NCBI GenBank assembly: GCA_050246915.1
Contig: JBFWVD010000113.1
Coordinates: forward strand, 1-13,249
Direction: 5' to 3'
DNA from: JBFWVD01 sp050246915
Lineage (GTDB): Bacteria; Actinomycetota; Acidimicrobiia; Acidimicrobiales; Ilumatobacteraceae
Length of the DNA: 13,249 nt
In this document: positions 7,695-13,249 of the stretch, piece after piece
How the letters are laid out: each line of letters begins with the position of its first letter
Position numbering within the stretch: the stretch's first letter is position 1
Made by a program: the position numbers and the translations under genes
The notes under the pieces: generated by a model
What the model saw: the letters and a program-made list of their open reading frames with translations, nothing else
The model's database searches: none
Told to the model about the DNA's origin: nothing

Positions 7695-8567
7695 TCATGG
7701 CGCCAGGAAGCCTTTGCCGGTCACGAGCGACAGGCCCGCCTCGGAAGTCAGATAGGCGAGGAACGCAGCCGCGACATCGGCATCATCGGCGGCCTTCAGC
7801 ACGGCCACCGAGGCATCGGACGCAACGTTGATCGTGTCAGGAATCGCTACCTTGGCGACCTTGTCACCGCCAGCAGCGATGTCAGTGGCGAACACCAGAC
7901 CGACGTCGATCTCACCGGTCGATGCCTTGGTCACCACACCAGGCGAACCACCGGTCTCCAGCGTGTCGGCACTGATCACGATGCCCGCCTTCGAGGCCAG
8001 TTGATCGGCCAACTTGCCGCACGGCAACTCGGCAGCGCACACCGCCACTCGAAGGTCTGCTTTGGCCAAGGCGGTCACGTCGACAACTCCCGCCGCGTTC
8101 CCGGCCGGAACGACCAGCGCCATCGGCACCTTGGCGAACACAGTCGGCTTGCCAGTTGTCAGCCCCTTGGTGCCGGCCTGGCCCATCGTGCCGGAGTCGG
8201 GTGTGATCAGCACGTCTGCTACGACTCCCCCTTCCAACTGGGTCAACAGCGTCGGCACGTGACCGAGGTTCAACTCGATGGTCACCCCAGGATTGGCCGC
8301 TTCGAACTTGGTCTTCGCAGCCTCCAGCACTCCCTTGAAGGGGCCCGGCGCCATGATCGTCAAGGTCCCGTCCAACGCTGCCGCGGTGACGGCCGTGGCC
8401 GTCGCGGCCTCGGTCGTCGCAGGCGCCGTGGTTGGGACAGGCGCATCAGCCGCCGGCGCTGTCGTCACCTCGGGGGCGGTGGTGCCCGACGACGACCCGT
8501 CATCACCACACGACACCAACGGCCACGCCAACATCGAACAGGCCACCGTTGCGAAAAGCTTTCTCAT
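7695..8567 (-). CDS. modA: ModA-type substrate-binding lipoprotein with altered ligand residues
   Basis: A 290-residue secreted lipoprotein. The N-terminus has a basic start, a hydrophobic stretch and a lipobox LVSC with the lipidated Cys at 20, then a Ser/Thr/Ala/Pro-rich linker to about 64. The mature domain follows the ModA pattern: KFEAANPGV near 87, TQLEGG near 109, a Cys-containing CAAELPCG segment near 157, and GLVFATDI near 223. The usual molybdate-holding serine after strand 1 (AAS in typical ModA) is replaced by APGP at 73-76. The SS pair after strand 2 is replaced by GHVPT near 102-106, and the ligand Tyr (VVY) by F226. The ATG at 8567 has AGGAGG upstream (8574-8579). The ModA family is clear; molybdate as the substrate is less certain. 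Confidence 0.83.
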   Translation of the reverse strand: MRKLFATVACSMLAWPLVSCGDDGSSSGTTAPEVTTAPAADAPVPTTAPATTEAATATAVTAAALDGTLTIMAPGPFKGVLEAAKTKFEAANPGVTIELNLGHVPTLLTQLEGGVVADVLITPDSGTMGQAGTKGLTTGKPTVFAKVPMALVVPAGNAAGVVDVTALAKADLRVAVCAAELPCGKLADQLASKAGIVISADTLETGGSPGVVTKASTGEIDVGLVFATDIAAGGDKVAKVAIPDTINVASDASVAVLKAADDADVAAAFLAYLTSEAGLSLVTGKGFLAP

Positions 8568-8673
8568 CGCAGACCTCCTCTTCACTCCACCAAGAGGGTC
8601 GATCCCCGAGCACCCGAGGTTCCTTCTGTCCCGTAGTAGTGCCGAAGGTCCCAGTGGCCCGCCTCGATCACAC
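8568..8673 (-). promoter_or_regulatory. modA leader with GGGAC direct repeat and small hairpin
   Basis: This 106-base gap separates the zinc-finger gene from modA and should hold any separate modA promoter. Reading the minus strand, GGGAC occurs twice, 20 bases apart (plus-strand positions 8648-8652 and 8628-8632). The arms CCTTC and GAAGG (8644-8648 and 8622-8626) can form a 5-bp stem with a 17-base loop. Two further G-C pairs lie outside a two-by-two mismatch. A second possible stem, CCTCG with CGGGG, follows. No poly-U tract makes it a terminator, and I recognise no known riboswitch. It could be an operator with two half-sites two helical turns apart, or an RNA element. Confidence 0.35.
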
Positions 8674-9513
8674 TCAGGCTGATTGACCGAGGCTTCTTTG
8701 GATGCGCCATCGGACCCAGTGATTGCTGTGTCCGGCAAGTCGGGCGAGTTCGCTGAACGACACCCCGTCGCGATGTCGGTGGGCGAGCCATGCGTCGATG
8801 TCGGATGTGCCGACTCGTTCTGCAGCGCGTGCATCGGCGGATGCAGCCCGGGATCGTTTGCCATTGCGGCTGTTCAGGCCCGCCCGTCGAATCTCGACGC
8901 CCGCGTCGCGCAACGCGGTTTGCAGCTGAGAGCGACCCAGTCCGGTCGCCTGTCGGAGGTCTTCGATGCTTCGCCCGGATCGGTAGGCGTCGCGGAGATA
9001 GGTGCCGAGGTCGTCGTGCGACGTGAGCGCGAGCCGTGCAGTCCGCGCCGTCTCGCGAGCAGCAACCTGGGTGGCTCGCCCGACGGCGAGCGCCGCGGCC
9101 CGTCGCGTGATGGTTTCGATGGACAGGTCGTCATTCGACGGCGACGCGGCGCGTGTCGTACGCGCCAGTTGGTGGCCAGCTTCCAGGCGTTGGCGGTGTT
9201 CGGCTGACGTTGCGTAGGCCGAGCGTTGCCGCACCGCGATCGCTGCCGAGACTTCGGGGGCGGCCAGTGGCGTGGTTCTGGTGAGTTGCATCACCTCGCG
9301 ATAGCGAACGCCGCTGTAGCCGTGAACTCGGATGTGGCTGCCGAGGGCGCGGTACCACTGCCCGCAGAGGTGACAACACGCCGTTCCAGTATCGGGGTCT
9401 CGGGTCAAGGAGCCGATGGGGGCGTGGAGCCCGGTGCCGTCAGGCAGGTGCCAGAGGTGGTCGTGATGACCGGCGTGGGTGGGGTGGTCGTGATGATCCG
9501 ATGACCGACTCAC
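8674..9513 (-). CDS. MucR/Ros-like zinc-finger DNA-binding protein
   Basis: A 279-residue protein. The first 22 residues are rich in His (about eight, in HHDHPTHAGHHDHLWH), suggesting metal binding. A Ros/MucR-type finger follows with C47-x2-C50 and H60-x3-H64, then HGYSGVRYREV, close to the pattern of MucR proteins. The middle is Arg/Ala-rich and helical. Two helix-turn-helix-like segments lie near 170-207 (SGRSIEDLRQATGLGRSQLQ) and 239-275 (GVSFSELARLAGHSNHWVR). A DNA-binding regulator is the likely role. The start is GTG at 9513 with GAGAGGG upstream. It lies 106 bases before modA on the same strand, so it may share a transcript with or control the mod genes; no ModE-type gene is seen here. 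Its target is inferred only from position. Confidence 0.7.
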   Translation of the reverse strand: MSRSSDHHDHPTHAGHHDHLWHLPDGTGLHAPIGSLTRDPDTGTACCHLCGQWYRALGSHIRVHGYSGVRYREVMQLTRTTPLAAPEVSAAIAVRQRSAYATSAEHRQRLEAGHQLARTTRAASPSNDDLSIETITRRAAALAVGRATQVAARETARTARLALTSHDDLGTYLRDAYRSGRSIEDLRQATGLGRSQLQTALRDAGVEIRRAGLNSRNGKRSRAASADARAAERVGTSDIDAWLAHRHRDGVSFSELARLAGHSNHWVRWRIQRSLGQSA

Positions 9514-9631
9514 GATCGACCCTCTCTTCTCTTATTGCGACCAGCTCGCATAACGTGCCTTCGTCGACGCGTCGTGGGTGGATTGCCTTGGTTCAGAAAA
9601 ACCGATCGTGGGCCCGGAACGAAGGAGCGGT
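9514..9631. other. Divergent intergenic region between zinc-finger gene and conserved unknown gene
   Basis: The 118 bases between two divergent start codons must carry two promoters. Ribosome sites are visible at both edges: GAGAGGG for the minus-strand GTG (plus-strand 9520-9526) and GAAGGAG for the plus-strand ATG (9621-9627). The stretch 9529-9556 is locally AT-richer (TCTTATTG and CATAACG). I could not place convincing -35/-10 pairs or an operator. Confidence 0.4.
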
Positions 9632-10138
9632 ATGACTGCTCTCGAGACACTGGTCCCGAACGTGACGACCTCATCCGATGTTGAGTTCCTGAGAGCCGTC
9701 GCGGCGATGGACGCACCGGTCGGGCATCGAGACAATCTCCGCTTGGCCTGGCTACTGCTGACCGGTCACTCTCCGGCGAACGCTGCGGTCGAGATGCTGT
9801 CAGCCATCACCAGACGGGCGACGGCAAGAGGTGGCGTCGTCCATGTGACGAAGACGATGGCATGGACCATCGTCGTCGCCGACGCGCTGCGCCACGACGC
9901 GCTGCGCAACGCCGCCCTGCGCAACATGGACGACCCCACGTTCGAACTGCTGGTGGCCGATCATCCACGCCTGCTCGACAGCGGTCTTCTTCGCCGGCAC
10001 TACAGCGAGGAGGTGTTGGAGAGCGCGTCGGCGCGCACCGGTTGGGTCGAACCTGATCTGGCACCACTGCCGATCGCGTCAATCACCCTTGATCGTGCAC
10101 TGCTCACACCAACCGGTGAGTGCGAAGTGGCCCGGTAG
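9632..10138 (+). CDS. Conserved protein of unknown function
   Basis: A 168-residue soluble protein without signal peptide or membrane helices. Its segments fit a conserved family I recall only as uncharacterised: GHRDNLRLAW at 31-40, a helix beginning HVTKT at 71, HPRLLD at 111-116, RRHYSEEVLESASARTGWVE at 121-140 and PDLAPLP at 141-147. The histidines H32, H71 and H123 recur in these conserved segments and could be metal or catalytic ligands; that is inference. Residues 84-98 are a threefold five-residue repeat. The start is ATG at 9632 with GAAGGAG upstream; an ATG at 9578 in the same frame lacks a ribosome site. Its last 20 codons overlap the end of the convergent Fur-family gene. Confidence 0.75.
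   Translation: MTALETLVPNVTTSSDVEFLRAVAAMDAPVGHRDNLRLAWLLLTGHSPANAAVEMLSAITRRATARGGVVHVTKTMAWTIVVADALRHDALRNAALRNMDDPTFELLVADHPRLLDSGLLRRHYSEEVLESASARTGWVEPDLAPLPIASITLDRALLTPTGECEVAR
9881..9925 (+). repeat. In-frame 15-bp tandem repeat, three copies
   Basis: Three consecutive 15-base units encode DALRH, DALRN and AALRN. The first two differ at one base, and the third differs from the second at two. The array lies inside the unknown gene at residues 84-98, in a part that looks helical. It is likely a local slippage expansion in this lineage. Confidence 0.75.
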
Positions 10139-10534
10139 GAGCGTCATGCCGTGTCGTTCTTTGGCCCGCTTGGCCAGTGCACGGAACTCGCTCGCCCCGA
10201 GCTCGACAACGAGACCACAGCCCTGGCACACGATCGGCATCGTTTCCACGCCAGCCCACCGATAGCTGGCGGGGCCATGGGCGAGATGGCGATGGTGGAC
10301 GATTCCGGCCGCCTCGAACTGGGCAAGCGTTCGATAGACCGTCGCCGCGTCGATCTCGGGCAACAAGCCATGGACCTCGTCGGCTGTCAACGGTGCTGAC
10401 GCGTCATGGAGCACCTGGAGCATTGCTCTCTTGGCTTGTGTGAGACGGCCACCGTTCTCCCGCAACGCCTGCACCGCGTCAGCCAGCTCGTTACCGACTG
10501 CGTGCTCAGGCCGCGACCGTCTCGGCTCAGCCAC
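10079..10534 (-). CDS. Fur-family metal-responsive transcriptional regulator
   Basis: A 151-residue Fur-family regulator. The winged-helix DNA-binding domain covers about 20-85, with RLTQAKRAMLQVL at 30-42 and the recognition region DAATVYRTLAQFEAAGIV at 62-79. Two CxxC pairs (C103/C106 and C143/C146) form the structural zinc site of Zur/Fur proteins. The His-rich stretch that normally comes just before the first CxxC (HHxHxxC) is replaced by ETMPIVC. The nearest His group is HHRH at 80-83 plus H86. The sensed metal is therefore unclear; the divergent Co/Ni importer makes cobalt or nickel a guess, and zinc is also possible. The start is GTG at 10534; an in-frame stop lies three codons upstream, and there is no strong ribosome site. 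Confidence 0.88.
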   Translation of the reverse strand: MAEPRRSRPEHAVGNELADAVQALRENGGRLTQAKRAMLQVLHDASAPLTADEVHGLLPEIDAATVYRTLAQFEAAGIVHHRHLAHGPASYRWAGVETMPIVCQGCGLVVELGASEFRALAKRAKERHGMTLLPGHFALTGWCEQCTIKGD

Positions 10535-10562
10535 GGATCTTCATCGGCGGTCGTCGAGGACA

Positions 10563-10575
10563 CATCGTCACGATG
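10563..10575. promoter_or_regulatory. Perfect 6-1-6 palindrome, candidate operator
   Basis: CATCGT-C-ACGATG is a perfect inverted repeat with one central base in the region between the Fur-family gene and cbiM. Fur-family boxes are commonly built as short inverted repeats around one base. The right half is repeated 11 bases on: CGATGGT at 10571-10577 and 10582-10588, one helical turn apart. The palindrome lies 29 bases upstream of the regulator's start codon and overlaps its likely -10 element, fitting autoregulation. It lies about 117 bases from cbiM. Confidence 0.5.
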
Positions 10576-10605
10576 GTAACCCGATGGTCGGTTTCTCCAA
10601 TCCGC
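10573..10605 (-). promoter_or_regulatory. Possible promoter of the Fur-family gene
   Basis: On the minus strand TTGGAG (a weak -35) is followed after 16 bases by TACCAT (a -10 with four of six consensus bases, plus-strand 10573-10578). Transcription would begin around 10566, giving a leader of about 30 bases. The match is modest. The main support is that the candidate operator overlaps the -10. Confidence 0.3.
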
Positions 10606-10691
10606 ACGTCGTCCAGCGACGAACACTCTTGCGAACTGCTCGCGGTTGCGCGCAGGCTTAGCGAGATTCATTCGGCGACAGAGGGGCCGCA

Positions 10692-11387
10692 ATGCACATA
10701 CCCGATGGTTTCATCAACGCGGGCACATCGGCGGGCGCCGGCGTCGTCGCTGTCGCCGGTGTCGGTGTCTGCCTTCACCAGGCGACGAAGTCACTCGATG
10801 AGAAGCAGGTCCCCATGGCGGGGCTGGCGGCGGCGTTCATCTTCGCGGTGCAGATGCTCAACTTCCCTGTCGCCAACGGGACCAGCGGCCACCTCCTCGG
10901 AGGAGTACTCGCCGCGGTACTCGTCGGGCCATGGGCCGGAGCGTTGTGTGTGTCTGTTGTGCTCATGGTGCAGGGATTGCTGTTCGCCGACGGGGGTCTG
11001 TCGGCATTGGGGCTCAACATCGTGAACATGGCCTTGGTTGGAGCATGGGGTGGGTACTTCATCTTCATCGCGCTGCGACGGGTGCTGAGCCGGACCAAGG
11101 GGTCCGTCGTGATCGCGTCAGGAATCGCCGCAGGACTCGCACCGGTGCTGGCCTCGGTCTTGTTCACGGTCGAGTACGCCATCGGCGGCAACAACGCGGC
11201 ATCGGTCGGCACCGTCGCTGCAGCGATGATCGGTGTGCACCTGCTCATCGGTATCGGTGAAGGGATCATCACCGCCCTCACCATCAGCGCCGTGCTGTCC
11301 GTTCGTCCCGACCTGGTGTACGGCGCCGGAGATCTCACACCCACCTTGTTGATCGGCGATGGCACTGCCGTCGCGGCGAGGAGCTGA
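10692..11387 (+). CDS. cbiM: CbiM-type substrate-specific component of a cobalt/nickel ECF transporter
   Basis: A 231-residue membrane protein beginning MHIPDGF, the hallmark of CbiM/NikM. In that family the N-terminal Met-His and a later His bind the metal ion; here that later His is H67 in NGTSGHLLGG. Several hydrophobic helices follow, and NIVNMALVGAWGGY near 114 is also family-like. It is the specificity component of an energy-coupling-factor importer for Co2+ or Ni2+ in the cytoplasmic membrane. The ATG at 10692 follows AGAGGGG. The PDGLE protein, cbiQ and cbiO follow with almost no gaps, giving a complete importer. Cobalt and nickel cannot be told apart from sequence alone; no cobalamin or urease/hydrogenase gene is in view to decide. 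Confidence 0.92.
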   Translation: MHIPDGFINAGTSAGAGVVAVAGVGVCLHQATKSLDEKQVPMAGLAAAFIFAVQMLNFPVANGTSGHLLGGVLAAVLVGPWAGALCVSVVLMVQGLLFADGGLSALGLNIVNMALVGAWGGYFIFIALRRVLSRTKGSVVIASGIAAGLAPVLASVLFTVEYAIGGNNAASVGTVAAAMIGVHLLIGIGEGIITALTISAVLSVRPDLVYGAGDLTPTLLIGDGTAVAARS

Positions 11388-11390
11388 CCG

Positions 11391-11747
11391 ATGGCCCGCA
11401 AGATGACGATCGGCGTGTTCCTCGGCGTCGGCCTCGCCGTTGCATTGGCGTTGGCGTTCTTCGTGAGCCCGTATGCCAGTTCCTCACCCGACGGACTCGA
11501 GAAGGTCGCAGCCGACAAAGCGATCGACACCGGGGTGAAGGATCACACGTTCGCCGATGGACCGTTGGCTGACTATGCCGTCGATGGGGTCGACAACGAA
11601 AAGCTCAGCACCGGTGTTGCCGGAATCATCGGAGTGACCATCACCTTCGCAATCGGCACGGGCCTGTTCTTCGCCATCAAGGCTGCCCGAAAGCGTGGAC
11701 CCATCACATCGCCGGCCAACTCTGGGCCGATCGGGCTAGGATCCTGA
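11391..11747 (+). CDS. PDGLE-domain small membrane subunit (CbiN/NikN-like)
   Basis: A 118-residue protein with two membrane helices (about 6-26 and 75-97) joined by an extracytoplasmic loop. The loop begins with the motif SSPDGLEKVA at 31-40, which defines PDGLE proteins. In the family it takes the place of CbiN or NikN, the small accessory subunit that lets CbiM/NikM load metal ions. The C-terminal tail is short and polar. The ATG at 11391 lies three bases after the cbiM stop, with GAGGAG upstream, and cbiQ begins three bases after its stop. The coupling supports a shared role in the importer. Confidence 0.87.
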   Translation: MARKMTIGVFLGVGLAVALALAFFVSPYASSSPDGLEKVAADKAIDTGVKDHTFADGPLADYAVDGVDNEKLSTGVAGIIGVTITFAIGTGLFFAIKAARKRGPITSPANSGPIGLGS

Positions 11748-11750
11748 TCG

Positions 11751-12521
11751 GTGGGAGCCGGCCACGGCCCATCCGCCGGTCTCTACCTTCACCGACACAG
11801 TCCGCTGCATCGCTTGGCGCCCCAGTGCAAACTGGCGGCCACGTTTCTGTTCGTGCTTGCCGTCGTCGCCGCGCCACGAGAGGCGTTCTGGGCCTACGGA
11901 CTGTTCGTGGCGCTCCTCATCACGGTCGCCCGGATCGGACGGATCCCAGCGCTCTACATCCTTCGCCGACTCGTCATCGAGACACCCTTCGTGGCTTTCG
12001 CGTTCTTCATGCCGATCGTGGGTCGCGGTGAACGAGTCGACGTTCTCGGCCTTTCGTTGTCGCAAGCCGGCCTGTGGGCGGCGTGGAACATCCTCATCAA
12101 AGGGACCCTCGGTGTCACGGCCACGATCCTCATGGCGTCGTCGACGTCGATCAGCGAGATCCTCCACGGACTCGAACGGCTCCGCCTCCCCAAGATGCTG
12201 GTCGGCATCTGCGCATTCATGATCCGATACATCGACGTCATCAGCGGTGAGATGCAGCGCATGCGCGTCGCCCGAGAATCACGAGGCCACAACCCGCGGT
12301 GGATCTGGCAGGTCAAAGCGGTGGCCGCTTCCGCCGGTGCGCTGTTCATCCGGTCCTATGAACGCGGGGAACGGGTGTATCTCGCCATGGCGTCGAGGGG
12401 CTACAACGGGGCCATGCCCGTTCTCGATGACCACCGTGCTACCCGCGCCCAATGGAGTGTCGCACTGCTGCTGCCGATCACCGCAGCGTCGATCTCCTCG
12501 CTGGCTTGGATCGTGCGATGA
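11751..12521 (+). CDS. cbiQ: ECF transporter transmembrane coupling subunit CbiQ
   Basis: A 256-residue membrane protein of the EcfT family, which couples ATP hydrolysis by CbiO to movement of the CbiM core. The N-terminus HRHSPLHRLAPQCKL (about 14-28) is the family's opening motif. Hydrophobic helices follow. The two coupling helices carry the Ala-Arg-Gly signatures: ARESRG at 174-179 and AMASRG at 212-217. The start is GTG at 11751, with AGGAT upstream (11738-11742), three bases after the previous stop; no better start is seen. Its TGA overlaps the ATG of cbiO by three bases within an ATGA sequence. All parts look intact. Confidence 0.92.
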   Translation: MGAGHGPSAGLYLHRHSPLHRLAPQCKLAATFLFVLAVVAAPREAFWAYGLFVALLITVARIGRIPALYILRRLVIETPFVAFAFFMPIVGRGERVDVLGLSLSQAGLWAAWNILIKGTLGVTATILMASSTSISEILHGLERLRLPKMLVGICAFMIRYIDVISGEMQRMRVARESRGHNPRWIWQVKAVAASAGALFIRSYERGERVYLAMASRGYNGAMPVLDDHRATRAQWSVALLLPITAASISSLAWIVR

Positions 12522-13249
12522 CGACAGCGCTCGAGGTCAAGGACCTTGCGTTCGCCTATCCCGATGGGCATCAAGCCCTGTTCCAGATCGACTTCACCAT
12601 CGAAGCCGGTGAACGGGTTGCGTTGCTCGGCCCGAACGGCGCCGGCAAGACGACGCTCGTGCTCCACCTCAACGGCATTCTCAGCCCCGGCCACGGAGAG
12701 ATCCATGTCACCGGGCTCCCGGTGGTCAAGAAGAATCTCCAGGAGATCCGCCGGCGTGTCGGCATCGTGTTCCAAGACCCCGACGATCAACTGTTCATGC
12801 CAACGGTCCGCGACGACATCGCGTTCGGCCCGGCGAACCTCGGCCTGCGTGGCGATGAACTCGATGCCCGCGTTCGTGAGGCGCTCGACCTCGTGGGAAT
12901 GCTCGAGTACATCGACCGTCCTCCACATCATCTGAGTTTCGGTCAACGTCGACGGGTCGCGGCGGCGACGGTGCTGGCGATGCAGCCGGACATCTTGGTG
13001 CTCGATGAACCGTCGTCGAACCTCGACCCCGCGGCGCGTCGAGAGTTCGCCGACATCATCAGAGCGCTGGGAATGACGACGTTCATGGTCACCCACGACC
13101 TGCCCTACGCGCTCGAGCTGTGCCCACGCGCCCTGGTCATGAACAACGGACGGATCGTCGCCGACGGCCCGACCCGAGACATCCTCACCAACACAAAACT
13201 CATGAGCGCCAACCGCCTCGAACTCCCCTTCGGATTCGATCCCACGCGT
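12518..13249 (+). CDS. cbiO: ECF transporter ATPase CbiO, 3' end beyond window
   Basis: The frame is open from the ATG at 12518, in an ATGA overlap with cbiQ, to the window end; 244 codons are visible. The protein is the ATPase of the Co/Ni importer. Walker A is GPNGAGKTT at 38-46, and the Q-loop is the CbiO-like FQDPDDQLF from 85. The signature is LSFGQ at 139-143 with Phe at the third place. Walker B is LVLDEP at 160-165 and the switch His is H193. Family members are usually about 240-280 residues, so the window probably ends close to the natural C-terminus. Confidence 0.93.
   Translation, partial: MTTALEVKDLAFAYPDGHQALFQIDFTIEAGERVALLGPNGAGKTTLVLHLNGILSPGHGEIHVTGLPVVKKNLQEIRRRVGIVFQDPDDQLFMPTVRDDIAFGPANLGLRGDELDARVREALDLVGMLEYIDRPPHHLSFGQRRRVAAATVLAMQPDILVLDEPSSNLDPAARREFADIIRALGMTTFMVTHDLPYALELCPRALVMNNGRIVADGPTRDILTNTKLMSANRLELPFGFDPTR

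Larger units (their letters stand above)
10535..10691. other. Divergent control region between Fur-family gene and cbiM
   Basis: These 157 bases hold the palindrome and possible minus-strand promoter described separately. Toward cbiM there are TTGCGA at 10629-10634 and the small inverted repeat GCGA-N5-TCGC at 10631-10643. A ribosome site AGAGGGG lies at 10680-10686. I see no cobalamin riboswitch: the gap is short and no B12-box-like sequence is present. The cbiM promoter could not be placed with confidence. Confidence 0.45.

Noticed and set aside
7029..8636. 535-codon open frame on the plus strand opposite modB and modA
   Set aside because: The minus-strand frames have clear transporter motifs and a lipoprotein signal; the plus-strand product is low-complexity Arg/Gly/His-rich sequence typical of a GC-rich shadow frame.
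8638..8652. DosR-type hypoxia box (GGGACCTTCGGCACT on the minus strand)
   Set aside because: Only about ten of the core fourteen positions agree and the second half is poor; kept only as a remark in the leader finding.
8568..8673. Molybdenum-cofactor riboswitch
   Set aside because: The leader is short and I could not match the known conserved core; only small generic stems are seen.
8568..8864. Extension of modA upstream of 8567
   Set aside because: It would run through the leader into the zinc-finger gene and would bury the lipoprotein signal peptide; the ATG at 8567 has AGGAGG.
10535..10691. Cobalamin riboswitch upstream of cbiM
   Set aside because: There is no B12-box-like sequence and the gap is shorter than a usual B12 riboswitch plus expression platform.

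Overview
The window is about 13.2 kb of dense, GC-rich DNA. Nearly everything is coding, there are several GTG starts, and stop/start overlaps of the GTGA/ATGA type are frequent. Gene content and order (cydABDC, a lipoprotein-type ModABC, CbiM/PDGLE/CbiQ/CbiO, a Fur-family regulator) suggest a high-GC Gram-positive actinobacterium, possibly of the Acidimicrobiia type. The taxonomic guess is inference from codon use and family resemblance. No rRNA, tRNA, insertion sequence, CRISPR array or phage gene is visible.

Layout. (1) 1-4747, plus strand: the end of cydA, then cydB, cydD and cydC, forming a cytochrome bd oxidase operon with its CydDC assembly transporter. (2) 4760-8567, minus strand, read from right to left: modA (lipoprotein), modB, modC, a small DUF4177-like gene and a SAM methyltransferase. 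All five are packed with gaps or overlaps of a few bases and look like one transcript. It converges on cydC with a 12-base gap. (3) 8674-9513, minus strand: a zinc-finger protein of MucR/Ros type with a His-rich N-terminus and two helix-turn-helix-like segments, 106 bases upstream of modA. (4) 9632-10138, plus strand: a conserved protein of unknown function. Its 3' end overlaps by 60 bases the 3' end of a Fur-family regulator on the minus strand (10079-10534). (5) 10692-13249, plus strand: cbiM, a PDGLE small membrane protein, cbiQ and cbiO (cut by the window end), an energy-coupling-factor Co2+/Ni2+ importer divergent from the Fur-family gene.

How they may work together: the region combines a high-affinity terminal oxidase with two transition-metal/oxyanion importers, each next to a plausible metal-responsive regulator. 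The points most worth a second look are these. The ModA-like binding protein lacks the serine and tyrosine positions that normally hold molybdate. Two non-transport genes are coupled to modC. An uncharacterised zinc-finger protein sits at the head of the mod locus. The Fur-family protein lacks the usual His cluster before its first CxxC, and a perfect 6-1-6 palindrome overlaps its likely promoter.
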